The notes under the pieces: generated by a model
What the model was told of the DNA's origin: nothing
What the model saw: the letters and a program-made list of their open reading frames with translations, nothing else
Database searches by the model: none
Position numbers and translations under genes: made by a program
From: DASPWW01 sp963803425
GTDB lineage: Bacteria; Actinomycetota; Thermoleophilia; Solirubrobacterales; 70-9
Direction of reading: 5' to 3'
DNA length: 64,000 nucleotides
Assembly: GCA_963803425.1 (NCBI GenBank)
Contig: CAWDMA010000002.1
Span: 248,001-312,000 of the forward strand
Shown: one piece after another, positions 37,213-46,401 of the stretch
Layout: every line of letters starts with the position of its first letter
How positions within the stretch are numbered: the first letter of the stretch is position 1

Positions 37213-37652
37213 CGCATCCGCGCTCCGACCAGCTTCGCGATCGCCGGCCACCGGGCGGGGTGGAAACCGGCGACGGCGATCGTGGAGGGGTCGAAGTAGC
37301 TCACCCGCTCGTGGCCGAGGTCGTCGGGGCCGACCGTGAACCGGTCGATCGCGTCCCACGAGATCGGCCTCCCCCCGGTCGTCCCGTGCAGGGTGAACTC
37401 GATGAAGACGTGCTCGCCGTGCTCGGCCCAGCGGTGCACCGTGGCGCGCAGGTCGGGGATCGCGGCGAACAGGCCCGCGAACGAGCGCTTCGCGGCGTCG
37501 AGGCCGCGGGCGGTCGGCATCATCGGCTGCTTCAAGACGATGTCCTCGGCGAGCACGTTGTGAACGGTGCCCGGGTCGGGCGCCGCCCACCACGTCGCGA
37601 ACCGGGCGACGAAGTCGGGCATCTCCGGCCGCGCGCCGGGGGCGTCGCTCAC
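37206..37652 (-). CDS. NTF2/SnoaL-like protein
   Basis: 148 aa with a SnoaL-like cone fold: FVARFATWWAAPDPGTVHNVLAEDIVLKQPMMPTARG, AKRSFAGLFAAIPDLRATVHRWAEHGEHVFIEFTLHG, and SWDAIDRFTVGPDDLGHERVSYFDPS. GTG 37652 overlaps the rmlC stop by four bases (GTGA), so it is the last gene of the rml operon. It could be a cyclase, epoxide hydrolase or binding protein. Confidence 0.75.
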   Translation of the reverse strand: MSDAPGARPEMPDFVARFATWWAAPDPGTVHNVLAEDIVLKQPMMPTARGLDAAKRSFAGLFAAIPDLRATVHRWAEHGEHVFIEFTLHGTTGGRPISWDAIDRFTVGPDDLGHERVSYFDPSTIAVAGFHPARWPAIAKLVGARMRR

Positions 37653-38197
37653 CAGGGGAGCTGGGCCGCGATCTCGCTCAGCCGCGGGGCCGTGGTGTCC
37701 CGCTCGGACAGCTGCGGGTCGGAAACCGGCCACTCGACCGCGACCTCGGGATCGTCCCATGCGATCCCGGCCTCGGTCGCCGGATCGTAGTAGCTCGACA
37801 GCCTGTAGTGGACGTCGGCGATCCCAGAGAGCACGCAGAACCCGTGCGCGAACCCGACCGGGACGAGCAGCTGGCGGTGGCGCTCGTCGTCGAGCTCGTA
37901 CCCCTCCCATTTCCCGTACGTGGGGGAGTCGCGGCGGAGGTCGACGGCGACGTCCCAGATCCGGCCGCGCAGGCACCGGACCAGCTTCGCCTGACCGGGC
38001 GAGGTCTGGAAGTGGAGGCCGCGGAGGATGCCGCCCCCCGAGCGGGAGTGGTTGTCCTGGACGAACTCGACGTCGACTCCCGCCTCGCGCCACGCCTGCT
38101 CGGAGAACGTCTCGACCAGGAAGCCGCGCTCGTCACCGTGCACCCGCGGCTCCAGCAGGACGAGCCCGTCGATCTCCGTGTCGATCCGCCGCGGCAC
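37649..38197 (-). CDS. rmlC: dTDP-4-dehydrorhamnose 3,5-epimerase
   Basis: 182 aa, third step of dTDP-L-rhamnose synthesis. Seen: LVLLEPRVHGDERGFLVETFSE, FVQDNHSRSGGGILRGLHFQ (catalytic His region), GRIWDVAVDLRRDSPTYGKWEGYEL, and VGFAHGFCVLSGIADVHY, the expected RmlC order. In the operon it follows rmlB after 6 bases. Confidence 0.95.
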   Translation of the reverse strand: MPRRIDTEIDGLVLLEPRVHGDERGFLVETFSEQAWREAGVDVEFVQDNHSRSGGGILRGLHFQTSPGQAKLVRCLRGRIWDVAVDLRRDSPTYGKWEGYELDDERHRQLLVPVGFAHGFCVLSGIADVHYRLSSYYDPATEAGIAWDDPEVAVEWPVSDPQLSERDTTAPRLSEIAAQLPW

Positions 38198-38203
38198 CCT
38201 GGC

Positions 38204-39202
38204 TCAGCCCAGCGCCCGTCCGTACTGGCGCTCGTAGTAGGTGCGGTACTCGCCGGAGCGAATCGGCTCCCACCACTCCGGGTTGTCGCGATACCACGCC
38301 ACCGTCCGCTCCAGCCCCTCGCGGAACCCGACCCGTGCCTTCCACCCCAGTCCCTCGGTCCGCGCCGAGCCGAGCGAGTAGCGGCGGTCGTGGCCGGGGC
38401 GGTCGGTGACGAAATCGATCAGCGACTCGTCGCGGCCGGTCAGCTCCAGGATCGTCTTCACCACCTCGATGTTGGGGAGCTCGTCGGGGCCGCCGACGTT
38501 GTAGACCTCGCCGGCCTCGCCGCGCTCCAGGACGGTGTCGATCGCGGAGCAGTTGTCCTCGACGAACAGCCAGTTGCGGACCTGCATCCCGTCCCCGTAC
38601 ACGGGCAGCGGGTCGCCGGCGAGCGCGTTCAGGACGCACAGCGGGATCAGCTTCTCGGGGTGCTGGTAGGGCCCGTAGTTGTTGGAGGCGCGACACACGA
38701 GCGCGTCCGCGTCGTATGTGTGGCGGAAGGCGCGCACGATCAGGTCGCCGCCCGCCTTCGACGCCGAGTACGGCGACGACGGCTCGATCGGCGAAGCTTC
38801 CGTGAACGATCCGTCCTCGATCGAGCCGTACACCTCGTCGGTGGAGATCTGCAGGTGGCGGATCCCGGCCTCGCGCGCCGCCTCGAGCAGCACGAACGTC
38901 CCGAACACGTCCGTGGTGATGAACTCGCCGGGGCTCTCGATGGAGCGGTCGACGTGGGACTCGGCGGCGAAGTTGACGAGCGCGTCGCAGCCGCGGATCG
39001 CGCTCCCGACCAGGTCGCGGTCGGCGATGTCGCCGTCGACGAACTCGTACCGGTGCTTGGGGAGGTCGGCGAGGTTCTCGCGGCGTCCGGCGTAGGTGAG
39101 CTTGTCGAGCACGACAACCTCGTCCTCGGGGTGCACGTTCAGCCGGTACCGGACGTAGTTGGAGCCGATGAAGCCGGCGCCGCCTGTGACCAGGATCCTC
39201 AC
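38204..39202 (-). CDS. rmlB: dTDP-glucose 4,6-dehydratase
   Basis: 332 aa, extended SDR. N-terminal ILVTGGAGFIGSNYVRY binds NAD. ESHVDRSIESPGEF and STDEVYGSIEDGSF carry the DE pair of the active site; YSASKAGGD is the YxxxK motif. GTG 39202 overlaps the rmlD stop (GTGA). Makes dTDP-4-keto-6-deoxyglucose. Confidence 0.96.
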   Translation of the reverse strand: MRILVTGGAGFIGSNYVRYRLNVHPEDEVVVLDKLTYAGRRENLADLPKHRYEFVDGDIADRDLVGSAIRGCDALVNFAAESHVDRSIESPGEFITTDVFGTFVLLEAAREAGIRHLQISTDEVYGSIEDGSFTEASPIEPSSPYSASKAGGDLIVRAFRHTYDADALVCRASNNYGPYQHPEKLIPLCVLNALAGDPLPVYGDGMQVRNWLFVEDNCSAIDTVLERGEAGEVYNVGGPDELPNIEVVKTILELTGRDESLIDFVTDRPGHDRRYSLGSARTEGLGWKARVGFREGLERTVAWYRDNPEWWEPIRSGEYRTYYERQYGRALG

Positions 39203-40074
39203 GCCGCGTCCTCCGCTTCGCGCCCGGGCACGGCGCCGTCCCCTCGTTCCTCGAGGTAGGCGGCGAGGCCGTCGCGCCACTCGGGCAGCGGCACGGCGTC
39301 CTCCCGCTCGGTGCCGAGCACCGAGTACGGCGGCCGGGGCGCGGGCCGGGCCAGCATCTCGGTGGTGCCCGACATCACCCGGCACTCGACGCCCGACTGA
39401 TCGAAGATCTCCTGCGCGAACTCGAACCACGAGCACGACCCCGATGCGGCGATGTGGTGGATCCCGAACCGCTCGGTCCCGATCAGCCGGACGATCCCCG
39501 CGGCGAGATGCGGCGTGTAGGTCGGGGACCCGACCTGGTCGGAGACCACCAGCGACCTCGCTCTGGCGATCGGCGATCCCGAGCATCGTCTCCACGAAGT
39601 TCCGACCCGCCACCCCGAAGAGCCACGACGACCGGATCACGAAGTGGCGCTGATTGGCGACCGCGACCGAGGTCTCGCCGGCGAGCTTGGAGCGGCCGTA
39701 CGCGGACAGCGCGTGGGTGCGGTCGGACTCGACGTACGGCTCCCGGCTCTCTCCGTCGAACACGTAGTCGCTGGACGGATGAAGGATCGCCGCGCCCACC
39801 TCAGCGGCGGCCGCAGCGACGATCCCCGCGGCCTCGCTGTTCAGCCGGGTCGCCTCGGCTCATGCTCCTCGGCGCCATCCACGTCGGTCCACGCCGCGCA
39901 GTTGACCACCGCGGCGGGCCGGTGCTCCGCCATCGCCGCGTCGACCTCGGGCCCGTCGGTGATGTCGAGATCGGCGTGCGCGAGCGGGACCGCCTCGGCG
40001 TCGATCTCCGAGCATGCCGCGATCACGTCGCGGCCGAGCATTCCCCCGGCGCCGGTGATCAGCACCCTGGTCAC
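39199..40074 (-). CDS. rmlD: dTDP-4-dehydrorhamnose reductase, frameshifted
   Basis: Final NADPH-dependent step of dTDP-rhamnose synthesis. VLITGAGGMLGRDVIAAC (from GTG 40074), ADLDITDGPEVDAAM, VVNCAAWTDVDGAE, then after a shift HPSSDYVFDG, YGRSKLAGE, FVIRSSWLFG and, after another shift, SDQVGSPTYTPHLAAGI. Two indels (about 39565 and 39855) break the frame. The protein ends in PGREAEDAA, coded by hairpin-repeat copy C, which probably extends the natural C-terminus. Confidence 0.85.
39202..39235. repeat. Dispersed hairpin mini-repeat, copy C
   Basis: Core TCCTCCGCTTCGCGCCCGGG (39209-39228) with one base different from copies A and B. Arms 39202-39208 and 39229-39235 pair at six of seven positions. 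It overlaps the end of rmlD and the start of rmlB. Confidence 0.65.
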
Positions 40075-41144
40075 GGGATCGCGATCTCCGAGTTGTCGCC
40101 GACGATGCAGCCGCAGCGTCTTCGGCAGCCCGTCACCGCGCTTCAGCACCGCGTTTCGTCCCAGCAGGCTCGCCTCCATCCGTGCCCCGAGATCGCTCAC
40201 CCGGGAGCCCGCCAGCAGGATCGAGTGCTCGACCTCGGACGACGTGATCTCGACGTCGCCGGCGATCGACGTGTACGGGCCGACGTAGGAGTCGGCGATC
40301 CGGCTGCCGGCGCCGATCACCGCCGGCCCGCGGACCAGGGAGCGCTCCAGGCGGGCGCCGGGCTCGATCACCACCCTGCCCTCGACCCGGGAGTCGACCA
40401 GCTCACCCTCGATCCGCCGCTCCAGGTCCTCGAGCACGAGCCGGTTGGCCTCGAGCATGTCCTCGAGGTGGCCGGTGTCCTTCCACCAGCCCCTCACCTG
40501 TGCGGCTCGACCCGCCGGCCGGCGTCGATCAGGTGCTGGATCGCGTCGGTGATCTCGAGCTCGCCGCGCCACGACGGCTCGATCGCTCGGGCGGCGTCGA
40601 AGCACCGCGGGGGCGAACATGTAGACGCCGACCAGCGCCAGGTCCGAGGGCGGGTCCTTCGGCTTCTCGACCAGCCGCACGACCCGCTCGCCGTCGAGCT
40701 CGGCGACGCCGAACTCGGCGGGTCGGGGACCTTGGTGAGCAGGATCAGCGCATCGGGCTCCGAAGCGCGGAAGGCCTCAACGAGGTCGGTGATCCCGTCC
40801 CGAAGCAGGTTGTCGCCGAGGTACATGACGAACGAGGCGCGCCCGAGGAACTCCTCCGCGGTGAGCACGGCGTGCGCGAGTCCCTGCGGCTCGTCCTGCG
40901 GGATGTAGGTGATCCTGGCGCCGAACGCGCGAGCCGTCCCCCGCCGCCTCGCGGATCTCGTCGCCCGGTCTGCGGCGCGATGACGATGCCGACCTCGGTG
41001 AACGCCGGCCTCGACCAGCGCCTCGATCCCGTAGAAGAGCACGGGCTTGTTGGCCACAGGCACGAGCTGCTTGGCCGAGGTGTGGGTGATGGGGCGCAGA
41101 CGCGTGCCTGCACCGCCGGAGAGGATCAGCCCCTTGAGCGCCAT
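40071..41144 (-). CDS. rmlA: Glucose-1-phosphate thymidylyltransferase, long form, frameshifted
   Basis: First step of dTDP-rhamnose synthesis. The nucleotide-binding GLILSGGAGTRLRPITHTSA with KQLVPVANKPVLFYGIEAL is at the N-terminus, then YIPQDEPQGLAHAVLTAEEFLG, FVMYLGDNLL, and a C-terminal left-handed beta-helix (VEGRVVIEPGARLERSLVRGPAVIGAGSRI), so it is the roughly 355-residue form with an acetyltransferase-like helix. Frameshifts occur at about 40500-40600, 40720 and 40930-41000. The stop overlaps the rmlD start (GTGA). Confidence 0.88.
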
Positions 41145-41170
41145 CTGTGCGGCGCGAAGGCTAGCGACGC

Positions 41171-41737
41171 TCAGCGCAGACGGCGGACCCGGTCCCCGAC
41201 CGCGATCGCGCCGGGCTCGACGACGCGGGCGTTCAGCCCCGCAGTCGCAGCGCGCGGCCCTGCTCCGAGTTGACCAGCTTCAGCGCGTCCACGCCGAACC
41301 GGCGCGAGAACTTTCCGCAGCCGAGATGGGGCTCGGCGGTCACCTCGAGCTCGGCCTCGCCCACCGCGAGCCGGGCGCCGGCGGGGAGGTTGGCGTGGCT
41401 GATGTCGAGATCGAAGTAGAGCTGGTCACCGGCCTTGGCCCAGGCAGTGCGATCGTCCCCGCCGGAGACAAGCGCCGCGGCCCTGGAGCACGTCACGGTG
41501 ACCTGGGCGTCGGGGTTCGGCCCCCCGCCGGGGCTGGGGCGGTTGCTCCATCCGTCGCCGACCAGCCCCAGGTCGGTATCCAGCGAGCCCGCGTCGAGCA
41601 GCTCCCGGTGGTCCACCGCCGGTCGCGCGACGATCAGCTCGAGGGTGCCATCGGTCCGCGGCGCGCCGCGCACGTCGGCGACTCCTGCGGCAAGCCGATC
41701 CTCATCCAGGTGGGTGATCGGGGTGCTCGCGGGTCTC
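41171..41737 (-). CDS. MOSC-domain protein, frameshifted near the C-terminus
   Basis: About 190 codons. THLDEDRLAAGVADVRGAP, TLELIVARPAVDHRELLDAGSLDTDLGLVGDGW, SRAAALVSGGDDRTAWAKAGDQLYFDLDIS, and LGCGKFSRRFGVDALKLVNSEQGRALRLRG, the last with the conserved MOSC Cys. One missing G near 41240 truncates it; restoring it adds LNARVVEPGAIAVGDRVRR. No ATG, GTG or TTG is found in the right place; CTG overlapping the upstream TGA is the only position giving the expected N-terminus, so the start is uncertain. Likely handles molybdenum cofactor or a sulfur group. Confidence 0.7.
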
Positions 41738-42203
41738 AGTAGATTCCGCCGAGCTTGCGGTGGTCCCAGGTGGCGGTGCGGACGGGCCTTAACTGGAGCG
41801 CGACGCGCTTGGCGGCCTGCGCCTTCAGCGCCTCCGCCGCGTCGCCCTCGACCGAGTCGATCCCCTCCGCGTAGCGGAGCGTGAGCGCCGCGCCGAACTC
41901 CGCGACCGCATCGAGGTCTCTGTGGATCTCCACCTCCGCCTCCACCATCACCCCGCGCAACTCGGCGTACTCGTGCCCGGTCTCGACCAGCACGGTGGCG
42001 CGGGGATCCCGCTCCAGGTTGCGGACCTTCTGAGACTTCGCGTAGGTCCACGCCCAAACCTCACCGTCGCGCACCAGGAACCACATCGGCATCGAGTGCG
42101 GCCAGCCCCGCGGGCCGTTGGAGGTCACGACCGCGACACGCTCCGAGTCGAGCAGCTCGAGCTGCTCCTCGGGGGTGAGCTTGATCTGGTCGCGGCGGCT
42201 CAT
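41736..42203 (-). CDS. Pyridoxamine 5'-phosphate oxidase-like flavin/F420-binding protein
   Basis: 155 aa from ATG 42203 (MSRRDQIKLT). A split-barrel fold is indicated by LLDSERVAVVTSNGPRGWPHSMPMWFLVRDGEVWAWTY and KVRNLERDPRATVLVETGHEYAELRGVMVEAEVEI. These actinobacterial proteins often use F420 rather than FMN. An alternative ATG at 42221 would add six residues. It is followed directly by the MOSC gene. Confidence 0.82.
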   Translation of the reverse strand: MSRRDQIKLTPEEQLELLDSERVAVVTSNGPRGWPHSMPMWFLVRDGEVWAWTYAKSQKVRNLERDPRATVLVETGHEYAELRGVMVEAEVEIHRDLDAVAEFGAALTLRYAEGIDSVEGDAAEALKAQAAKRVALQLRPVRTATWDHRKLGGIY

Positions 42204-42238
42204 CCGTGCGGAGCGGAGCATAGGTGGCCCAGGTTGAA

Positions 42239-42267
42239 TTGACCGCAGCCTCGGGGGGGCGTAGGAT
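42239..42267 (+). promoter_or_regulatory. Sigma-70-like promoter giving a probable leaderless transcript
   Basis: TTGACC (42239-42244), a 17-nt spacer, and TAGGAT (42262-42267). The ATG at 42275 lies 7 nt after the -10 hexamer, where transcription would be expected to begin. Confidence 0.65.
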
Positions 42268-42274
42268 CGTGCCG

Positions 42275-43225
42275 ATGCGTACGAGCGGGGTGTCGAGGTC
42301 TGTGGCCCACGTGATCGGGTCCCTGCTCGTGCTCGCGTTGGTCGTCCTCCCGGCGGGCGCCACCGCCGGCGAGCCGTCCGCGAGCGCCAGCGCCAGCGTC
42401 AAGAAGAAGGTGAAGAAGCTCACCAAGCAGGTTGCGGCCCTGAACCAGGAGATCGCCGGCCTGAAGGGCTCTCCGCCGAACGGCAAGGCCGGCGGTGACC
42501 TGCAGGGCAGCTACCCGAACCCGAGCGTGGGGCCGAACGCGATCGGCTCGGCGGAGGTGGCCCCTAACTCGCTCACCGGCAGCGACATCCTGGAGAGCAC
42601 CCTGGGAGAGGTGCCGAGCGCGACAACTGCCGCCACCGCACATCCGTCCGGGACGGCGGGCGGCGATTTGATCGGCAACTACCCGGACCCGAGCATCGGG
42701 TCGAACGCGGTCGGCCCGGGCCAAATCGCCGACCAGCCGCGCGCGATCAACCTGCCGCTGGGCTCGTTCATGAACTGCACCGACGGCGCCGCGATCAACT
42801 TCACCGATGACGATGTCACTGCACCCGACTTCTCGCTTCCCGGTGCCGGCAGGCTCTCCCTGCAGTGGGACGGCAACGACACCGACAGCGCCTGCGCGTC
42901 GACTGTCATCCCCGACGATGCCGCGGACCACCCTGCTCCCACGTTGGCTTTGGAAAGCATCAGGACGGCAGTGGTCGCGAACAGCGACTGGACGATCACG
43001 ACCCTCCGTCAGCAACCGGGCTCGGCCGAGGACACGGCGACTACGACCGCGGTGACAAACGACTGCGACAACCAGGTCGCTCTGAACAGCGCCTTCACCT
43101 GCTTCGTCAGCCTCGAGGCCGTCCAGCCGGGCGACACGCTCACCATTGGGGTCGCGCGCACCGCTACCGGCGGCGGCGCCCAAAGGCTGTACGGCGTCGA
43201 GCTCAGGTATCCGGCCGTCCAGTAA
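42275..43225 (+). CDS. Secreted protein with repeated GGDL-GxYPxPS motif
   Basis: 316 aa. Signal peptide (about residues 1-32, ending near ATAGEPSAS), a Lys-rich coiled stretch (VKKKVKKLTKQVAALNQEIAGL), then two similar units GGDLQGSYPNPSVGPNAIG and GGDLIGNYPDPSIGSNAVG, and a beta-rich C-terminal domain with paired cysteines. The repeats resemble those in phage-tail and cell-surface fibres. It shares the KKKVKK segment with the small secreted proteins at 7179 and 54105. Function unknown. Confidence 0.8.
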   Translation: MRTSGVSRSVAHVIGSLLVLALVVLPAGATAGEPSASASASVKKKVKKLTKQVAALNQEIAGLKGSPPNGKAGGDLQGSYPNPSVGPNAIGSAEVAPNSLTGSDILESTLGEVPSATTAATAHPSGTAGGDLIGNYPDPSIGSNAVGPGQIADQPRAINLPLGSFMNCTDGAAINFTDDDVTAPDFSLPGAGRLSLQWDGNDTDSACASTVIPDDAADHPAPTLALESIRTAVVANSDWTITTLRQQPGSAEDTATTTAVTNDCDNQVALNSAFTCFVSLEAVQPGDTLTIGVARTATGGGAQRLYGVELRYPAVQ

Positions 43226-43226
43226 C

Positions 43227-45656
43227 TCAGGGAGTCAGCTTCAGCTCGCGCCACGGGGCCTCGCCGGCCATCGCCTGCGTCCGCCCCTCGAGCCAGTCCG
43301 GCTGCAGGTCGTCGTAGTGGTCGCTGCCGGGATGGCCGGACTGGCCTGTGAAAGCCTGCCACCGGGACCGGTCCGGGTCGGCGGGGTCGGCGATCATCCG
43401 CCAGCACGGCGCCCACACCGCCCGGTAGGGGTTGTTGGGGTCGTGGGCGATCTGACTGACGGTCTCCTGGCCGCCGCCGGCCTCCACCCGCCGGTTGAAC
43501 AGCTGCGCGAGGGCCGGGTTCGCCTCACCGAGCACGTGCGGGAATACGAGCTTGTGAACGCGGCCCCACCGCCACCGCTCCGGATCGGGGCCGAAGCGGT
43601 CCTCGAGGTCGTCCAGCGCCCCCCGCAGCGCGTCGCGGACGAGGTCGTCCCAGGGCCGACCGATCAGCCCGGCATCGCCCTCCTCCCACAGCGCCAGCAG
43701 GTGCGAGTGCCATCGCCACGGCGAGGTGACATGGGCGATGAAGCCGCTGTCGGAGCGGTCCAGCCACCGCTCCGCGAGGTCGCGGTCGCCGATCGCGGCT
43801 CGCGCCACCTCCCGCGCCAGCCGCATCGTGAACGCCTGGTAGATCGACGCCGCGATCGAGTCGGCGTCGAGCCGGCCGTCCCAGCTCCGCAGCCGCTCCA
43901 GCGCGGCGAGCAGGCGCTGGTCGGTCGGTCGCAGCCTGGCGAGCCGGTGGGCGGTCTCGACGCCGGGGATCGAGTAGTCGTCGACCTGGATCTCCTCGAA
44001 GCCCTCGATGTCGTGGTCGTCGCGAGCTCGGAGCAGCTGCTCGATCCGGCGCGCCCGGAACCCGTCCAGGTACTCGCTGGTGATGTGGTGCGGGTAGTCG
44101 TCCGGTGCGATCCGGTTGTTCGCCGTGATCAGGTAGCCGCGCTCCGGGTCGCGCGTCTCCGGCATCTGGTCGTACGGGACCTCGCCCTCCCACTCGAACT
44201 CGCCCGTCCATCCCGGCTTCGGGAGGTCGGGACAGTTGCCGCGGCGGATCGGGACCCGCCCGATCGTCTTGTATCCGATGCTGCCGCTGCGGTCCGCCCA
44301 GATCAGGTTCGAGACGGGGGCGATGTGCGCCGCGAGCAGCTCGACGAGCTCCGGGCCGCTGGTGGGCTCAAGGATCGCGAGGTTCGCGGAGCTCAGCGCG
44401 GGCCCGTCCAGCGCGCCCCAGCGCAGCGCCAGCGGCTCGGCGTCGTCCGCGGCCAGCGGCGCGTTCACGAGCGGCCCGTGATGGGTGCTGCGAACCTCGA
44501 GCCGCTCCGGCGCGGAGCGGCCGCGGACGCGGATCTCCTCGACGACGGTCTGGACCGGGCGTGACTCCCCCTCGAACTCGTACCGGTCGCCGTCGATCCG
44601 CTCCACGAAAAGGTCCATCACGTCGGCCATCGCGTTCGTGAACGTGAACGCGACGTCGTTGTTCTGGCCCATCGAGATCCCCGGGACCCCGGGAAGCGAG
44701 GCGCCGCGCGCGAATCGCCCGTCCAGCTCCAGCCCGACCTCGTAGAAGATCCCGGGCATGCTCGGCGGCAGGTGCGGGTCGCCGGCGATCAGCGGCGTGC
44801 CGGTGCCGGTCAGCGCCCCCGACACGGCCCAGTTGTTCGAGCCGCCCGCCTCGACGGCGAGCCCCAGCGTCGACCGGACCGCGTCGATCTGCTCGGCCAG
44901 CGCCATCCCTGCTCCCGAGTAGGGGCCGCCCGGGACAGTGACGATCGGGTGGTTCGTCGGATAGCCAGGGTCGAGCCGCTCCGCCAGCTCCGGGCCGAGC
45001 TCGCGGACCATGTCGGCCCGGAGCAGCTCGCGCTCCCAGTTCGTGGACAGCCCGAACGCGAGCAGCTTCATCGCCGCCAGCATGTGCCGGGGCTCCCACG
45101 CGTCGAACTCGATCCGGAGCAGCTGCAGCTCGACCGGCGACGCTCCGGCGGCCTCCGCGGCGGCGTTCACCCCGGCGCAGAAGGCGTCGAGCTCCGACCG
45201 CATCGCGGGGTCCAGCTCCTCCGCCTCACGCTCCGCAACCCGCGCAAGTCCAAGGGTGCGCATCAGCCTGTCGGCGGGCAGGGCCGCGCGGCCGCCGATC
45301 TCCGCGAGCCGACCGGTGGCCGTCCGCCGGTACAGCTCCAGCTGCCACAGGCGGTCCTGCCCGTGGCAGAACCCCTGGCCGAACCACAGGTCGTGCCTGG
45401 TGCGGGCGCGAACGTGCGGCACGCCCCACCGGTCGCGGCGGATCTCGATCGGCTCGGTCGGGCCCATCACCCGTAGCCGCCCGCGCGTCTTCGGGAGCGG
45501 GCGGCGCAGCAGCTGGTACCAGATCCCGGCGGCGGTGGTGCCGGCGATCGCGCTCGCGACGCCGCCGGCGATCGCCCCGCGCCGGACCGCGGCTTGTCGC
45601 GCCGCCGCGGCGTGGCGCGAGCGCCACCACCGGGGTCCCTTCCACCACGGAACCAT
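43227..45656 (-). CDS. Penicillin acylase-family amidohydrolase
   Basis: 809 aa Ntn-hydrolase. An N-terminal membrane anchor or signal (about residues 26-48), then EIRRDRWGVPHVRARTRHDLWFGQGFCHGQDRLWQLEL, the typical start of the alpha chain. AGGSNNWAVSG near residue 270 supplies the Ser that becomes the beta-chain N-terminus after self-cleavage. The family hydrolyses beta-lactam side chains or acyl-homoserine lactones; the substrate is unknown. TAGCAT (45668-45663) lies 6 nt before ATG 45656. Confidence 0.93.
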   Translation of the reverse strand: MVPWWKGPRWWRSRHAAAARQAAVRRGAIAGGVASAIAGTTAAGIWYQLLRRPLPKTRGRLRVMGPTEPIEIRRDRWGVPHVRARTRHDLWFGQGFCHGQDRLWQLELYRRTATGRLAEIGGRAALPADRLMRTLGLARVAEREAEELDPAMRSELDAFCAGVNAAAEAAGASPVELQLLRIEFDAWEPRHMLAAMKLLAFGLSTNWERELLRADMVRELGPELAERLDPGYPTNHPIVTVPGGPYSGAGMALAEQIDAVRSTLGLAVEAGGSNNWAVSGALTGTGTPLIAGDPHLPPSMPGIFYEVGLELDGRFARGASLPGVPGISMGQNNDVAFTFTNAMADVMDLFVERIDGDRYEFEGESRPVQTVVEEIRVRGRSAPERLEVRSTHHGPLVNAPLAADDAEPLALRWGALDGPALSSANLAILEPTSGPELVELLAAHIAPVSNLIWADRSGSIGYKTIGRVPIRRGNCPDLPKPGWTGEFEWEGEVPYDQMPETRDPERGYLITANNRIAPDDYPHHITSEYLDGFRARRIEQLLRARDDHDIEGFEEIQVDDYSIPGVETAHRLARLRPTDQRLLAALERLRSWDGRLDADSIAASIYQAFTMRLAREVARAAIGDRDLAERWLDRSDSGFIAHVTSPWRWHSHLLALWEEGDAGLIGRPWDDLVRDALRGALDDLEDRFGPDPERWRWGRVHKLVFPHVLGEANPALAQLFNRRVEAGGGQETVSQIAHDPNNPYRAVWAPCWRMIADPADPDRSRWQAFTGQSGHPGSDHYDDLQPDWLEGRTQAMAGEAPWRELKLTP

Positions 45657-45665
45657 GCGCCGATG

Positions 45666-46385
45666 CTAGTCCCGAAGGCCCGCCGGCAGCCGCCCCTCCT
45701 GCTCCAGCTTGTCGAGGTGGGCCTGCATCGCCTCGCCGGCCGCCAACCGGAGCTCGGCCGGGACGTCGTCCCATGCCGCATCGAGCAGCGCCGCCCGGGA
45801 GCGCTCGCCGGCGTCGAGCGCGGCGACCAGCTTTCGCTCACGCTCCAGGCGGTGCTCCAGGTACTCGGCGATCTTCACGGCGGGTTCCGTCACGTACGAG
45901 CCGTGCCCGGGGCAGATCAGCTCCAGCTCCAGCTCGCCCAGCCGGCGTAGCGAATCGAGGTAGGACGCCATCGAGCCGCCGTCCGCCGGGACGATCGAGG
46001 AGCCCTCGCCGAGAATCAGGTCTCCGCTGAAGCACACCCCGTCGAGCACGAAGCAGACGTGGTCGCGGGCGTGGCCGGGGGTGGGGAGCGCGGTGAACGG
46101 GCCGGCGTCGGCGGCACCGCCGCCCCACATCAGCGGCGCGCCCAGGATCGGGACGGCGTCCGAGTGGTCGCCGTGCGAGTGGGTGAGCAGCACCCCGGCG
46201 ACACCGCCGCGGCGCTTCCCCTCGGCCGCGATCGCCTCCACGTGAGCGGAGTCCGCGGGGCCTGGGTCGATCACGTAGCAGGGGTGATCGCCGACCAGGT
46301 AGGTGTTCGTGCCCTGCAGCGTCATCGGGCCCGGATTGGACGCGACGAGCCGCGCGATCTCCGGGTGGCCGGGCGCGGTGTCCAC
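45666..46385 (-). CDS. MBL-fold metallo-hydrolase
   Basis: 239 aa from GTG 46385. The metal-binding THSHGDHSDA motif at 68-77 (H-x-H-x-D-H), TPGHARDHVCFVL, CFSGDLILG, and GHGSYVTEPAVKIAEYLEHRLERE. The C-terminal winged-helix-like tail makes it a LACTB2-type enzyme, a group that includes RNA endonucleases and thioesterases. It lies between penicillin acylase and pafBC, all on the same strand. Confidence 0.88.
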   Translation of the reverse strand: MDTAPGHPEIARLVASNPGPMTLQGTNTYLVGDHPCYVIDPGPADSAHVEAIAAEGKRRGGVAGVLLTHSHGDHSDAVPILGAPLMWGGGAADAGPFTALPTPGHARDHVCFVLDGVCFSGDLILGEGSSIVPADGGSMASYLDSLRRLGELELELICPGHGSYVTEPAVKIAEYLEHRLERERKLVAALDAGERSRAALLDAAWDDVPAELRLAAGEAMQAHLDKLEQEGRLPAGLRD

Positions 46386-46401
46386 GTCGGCAGGGTCCGG
46401 C

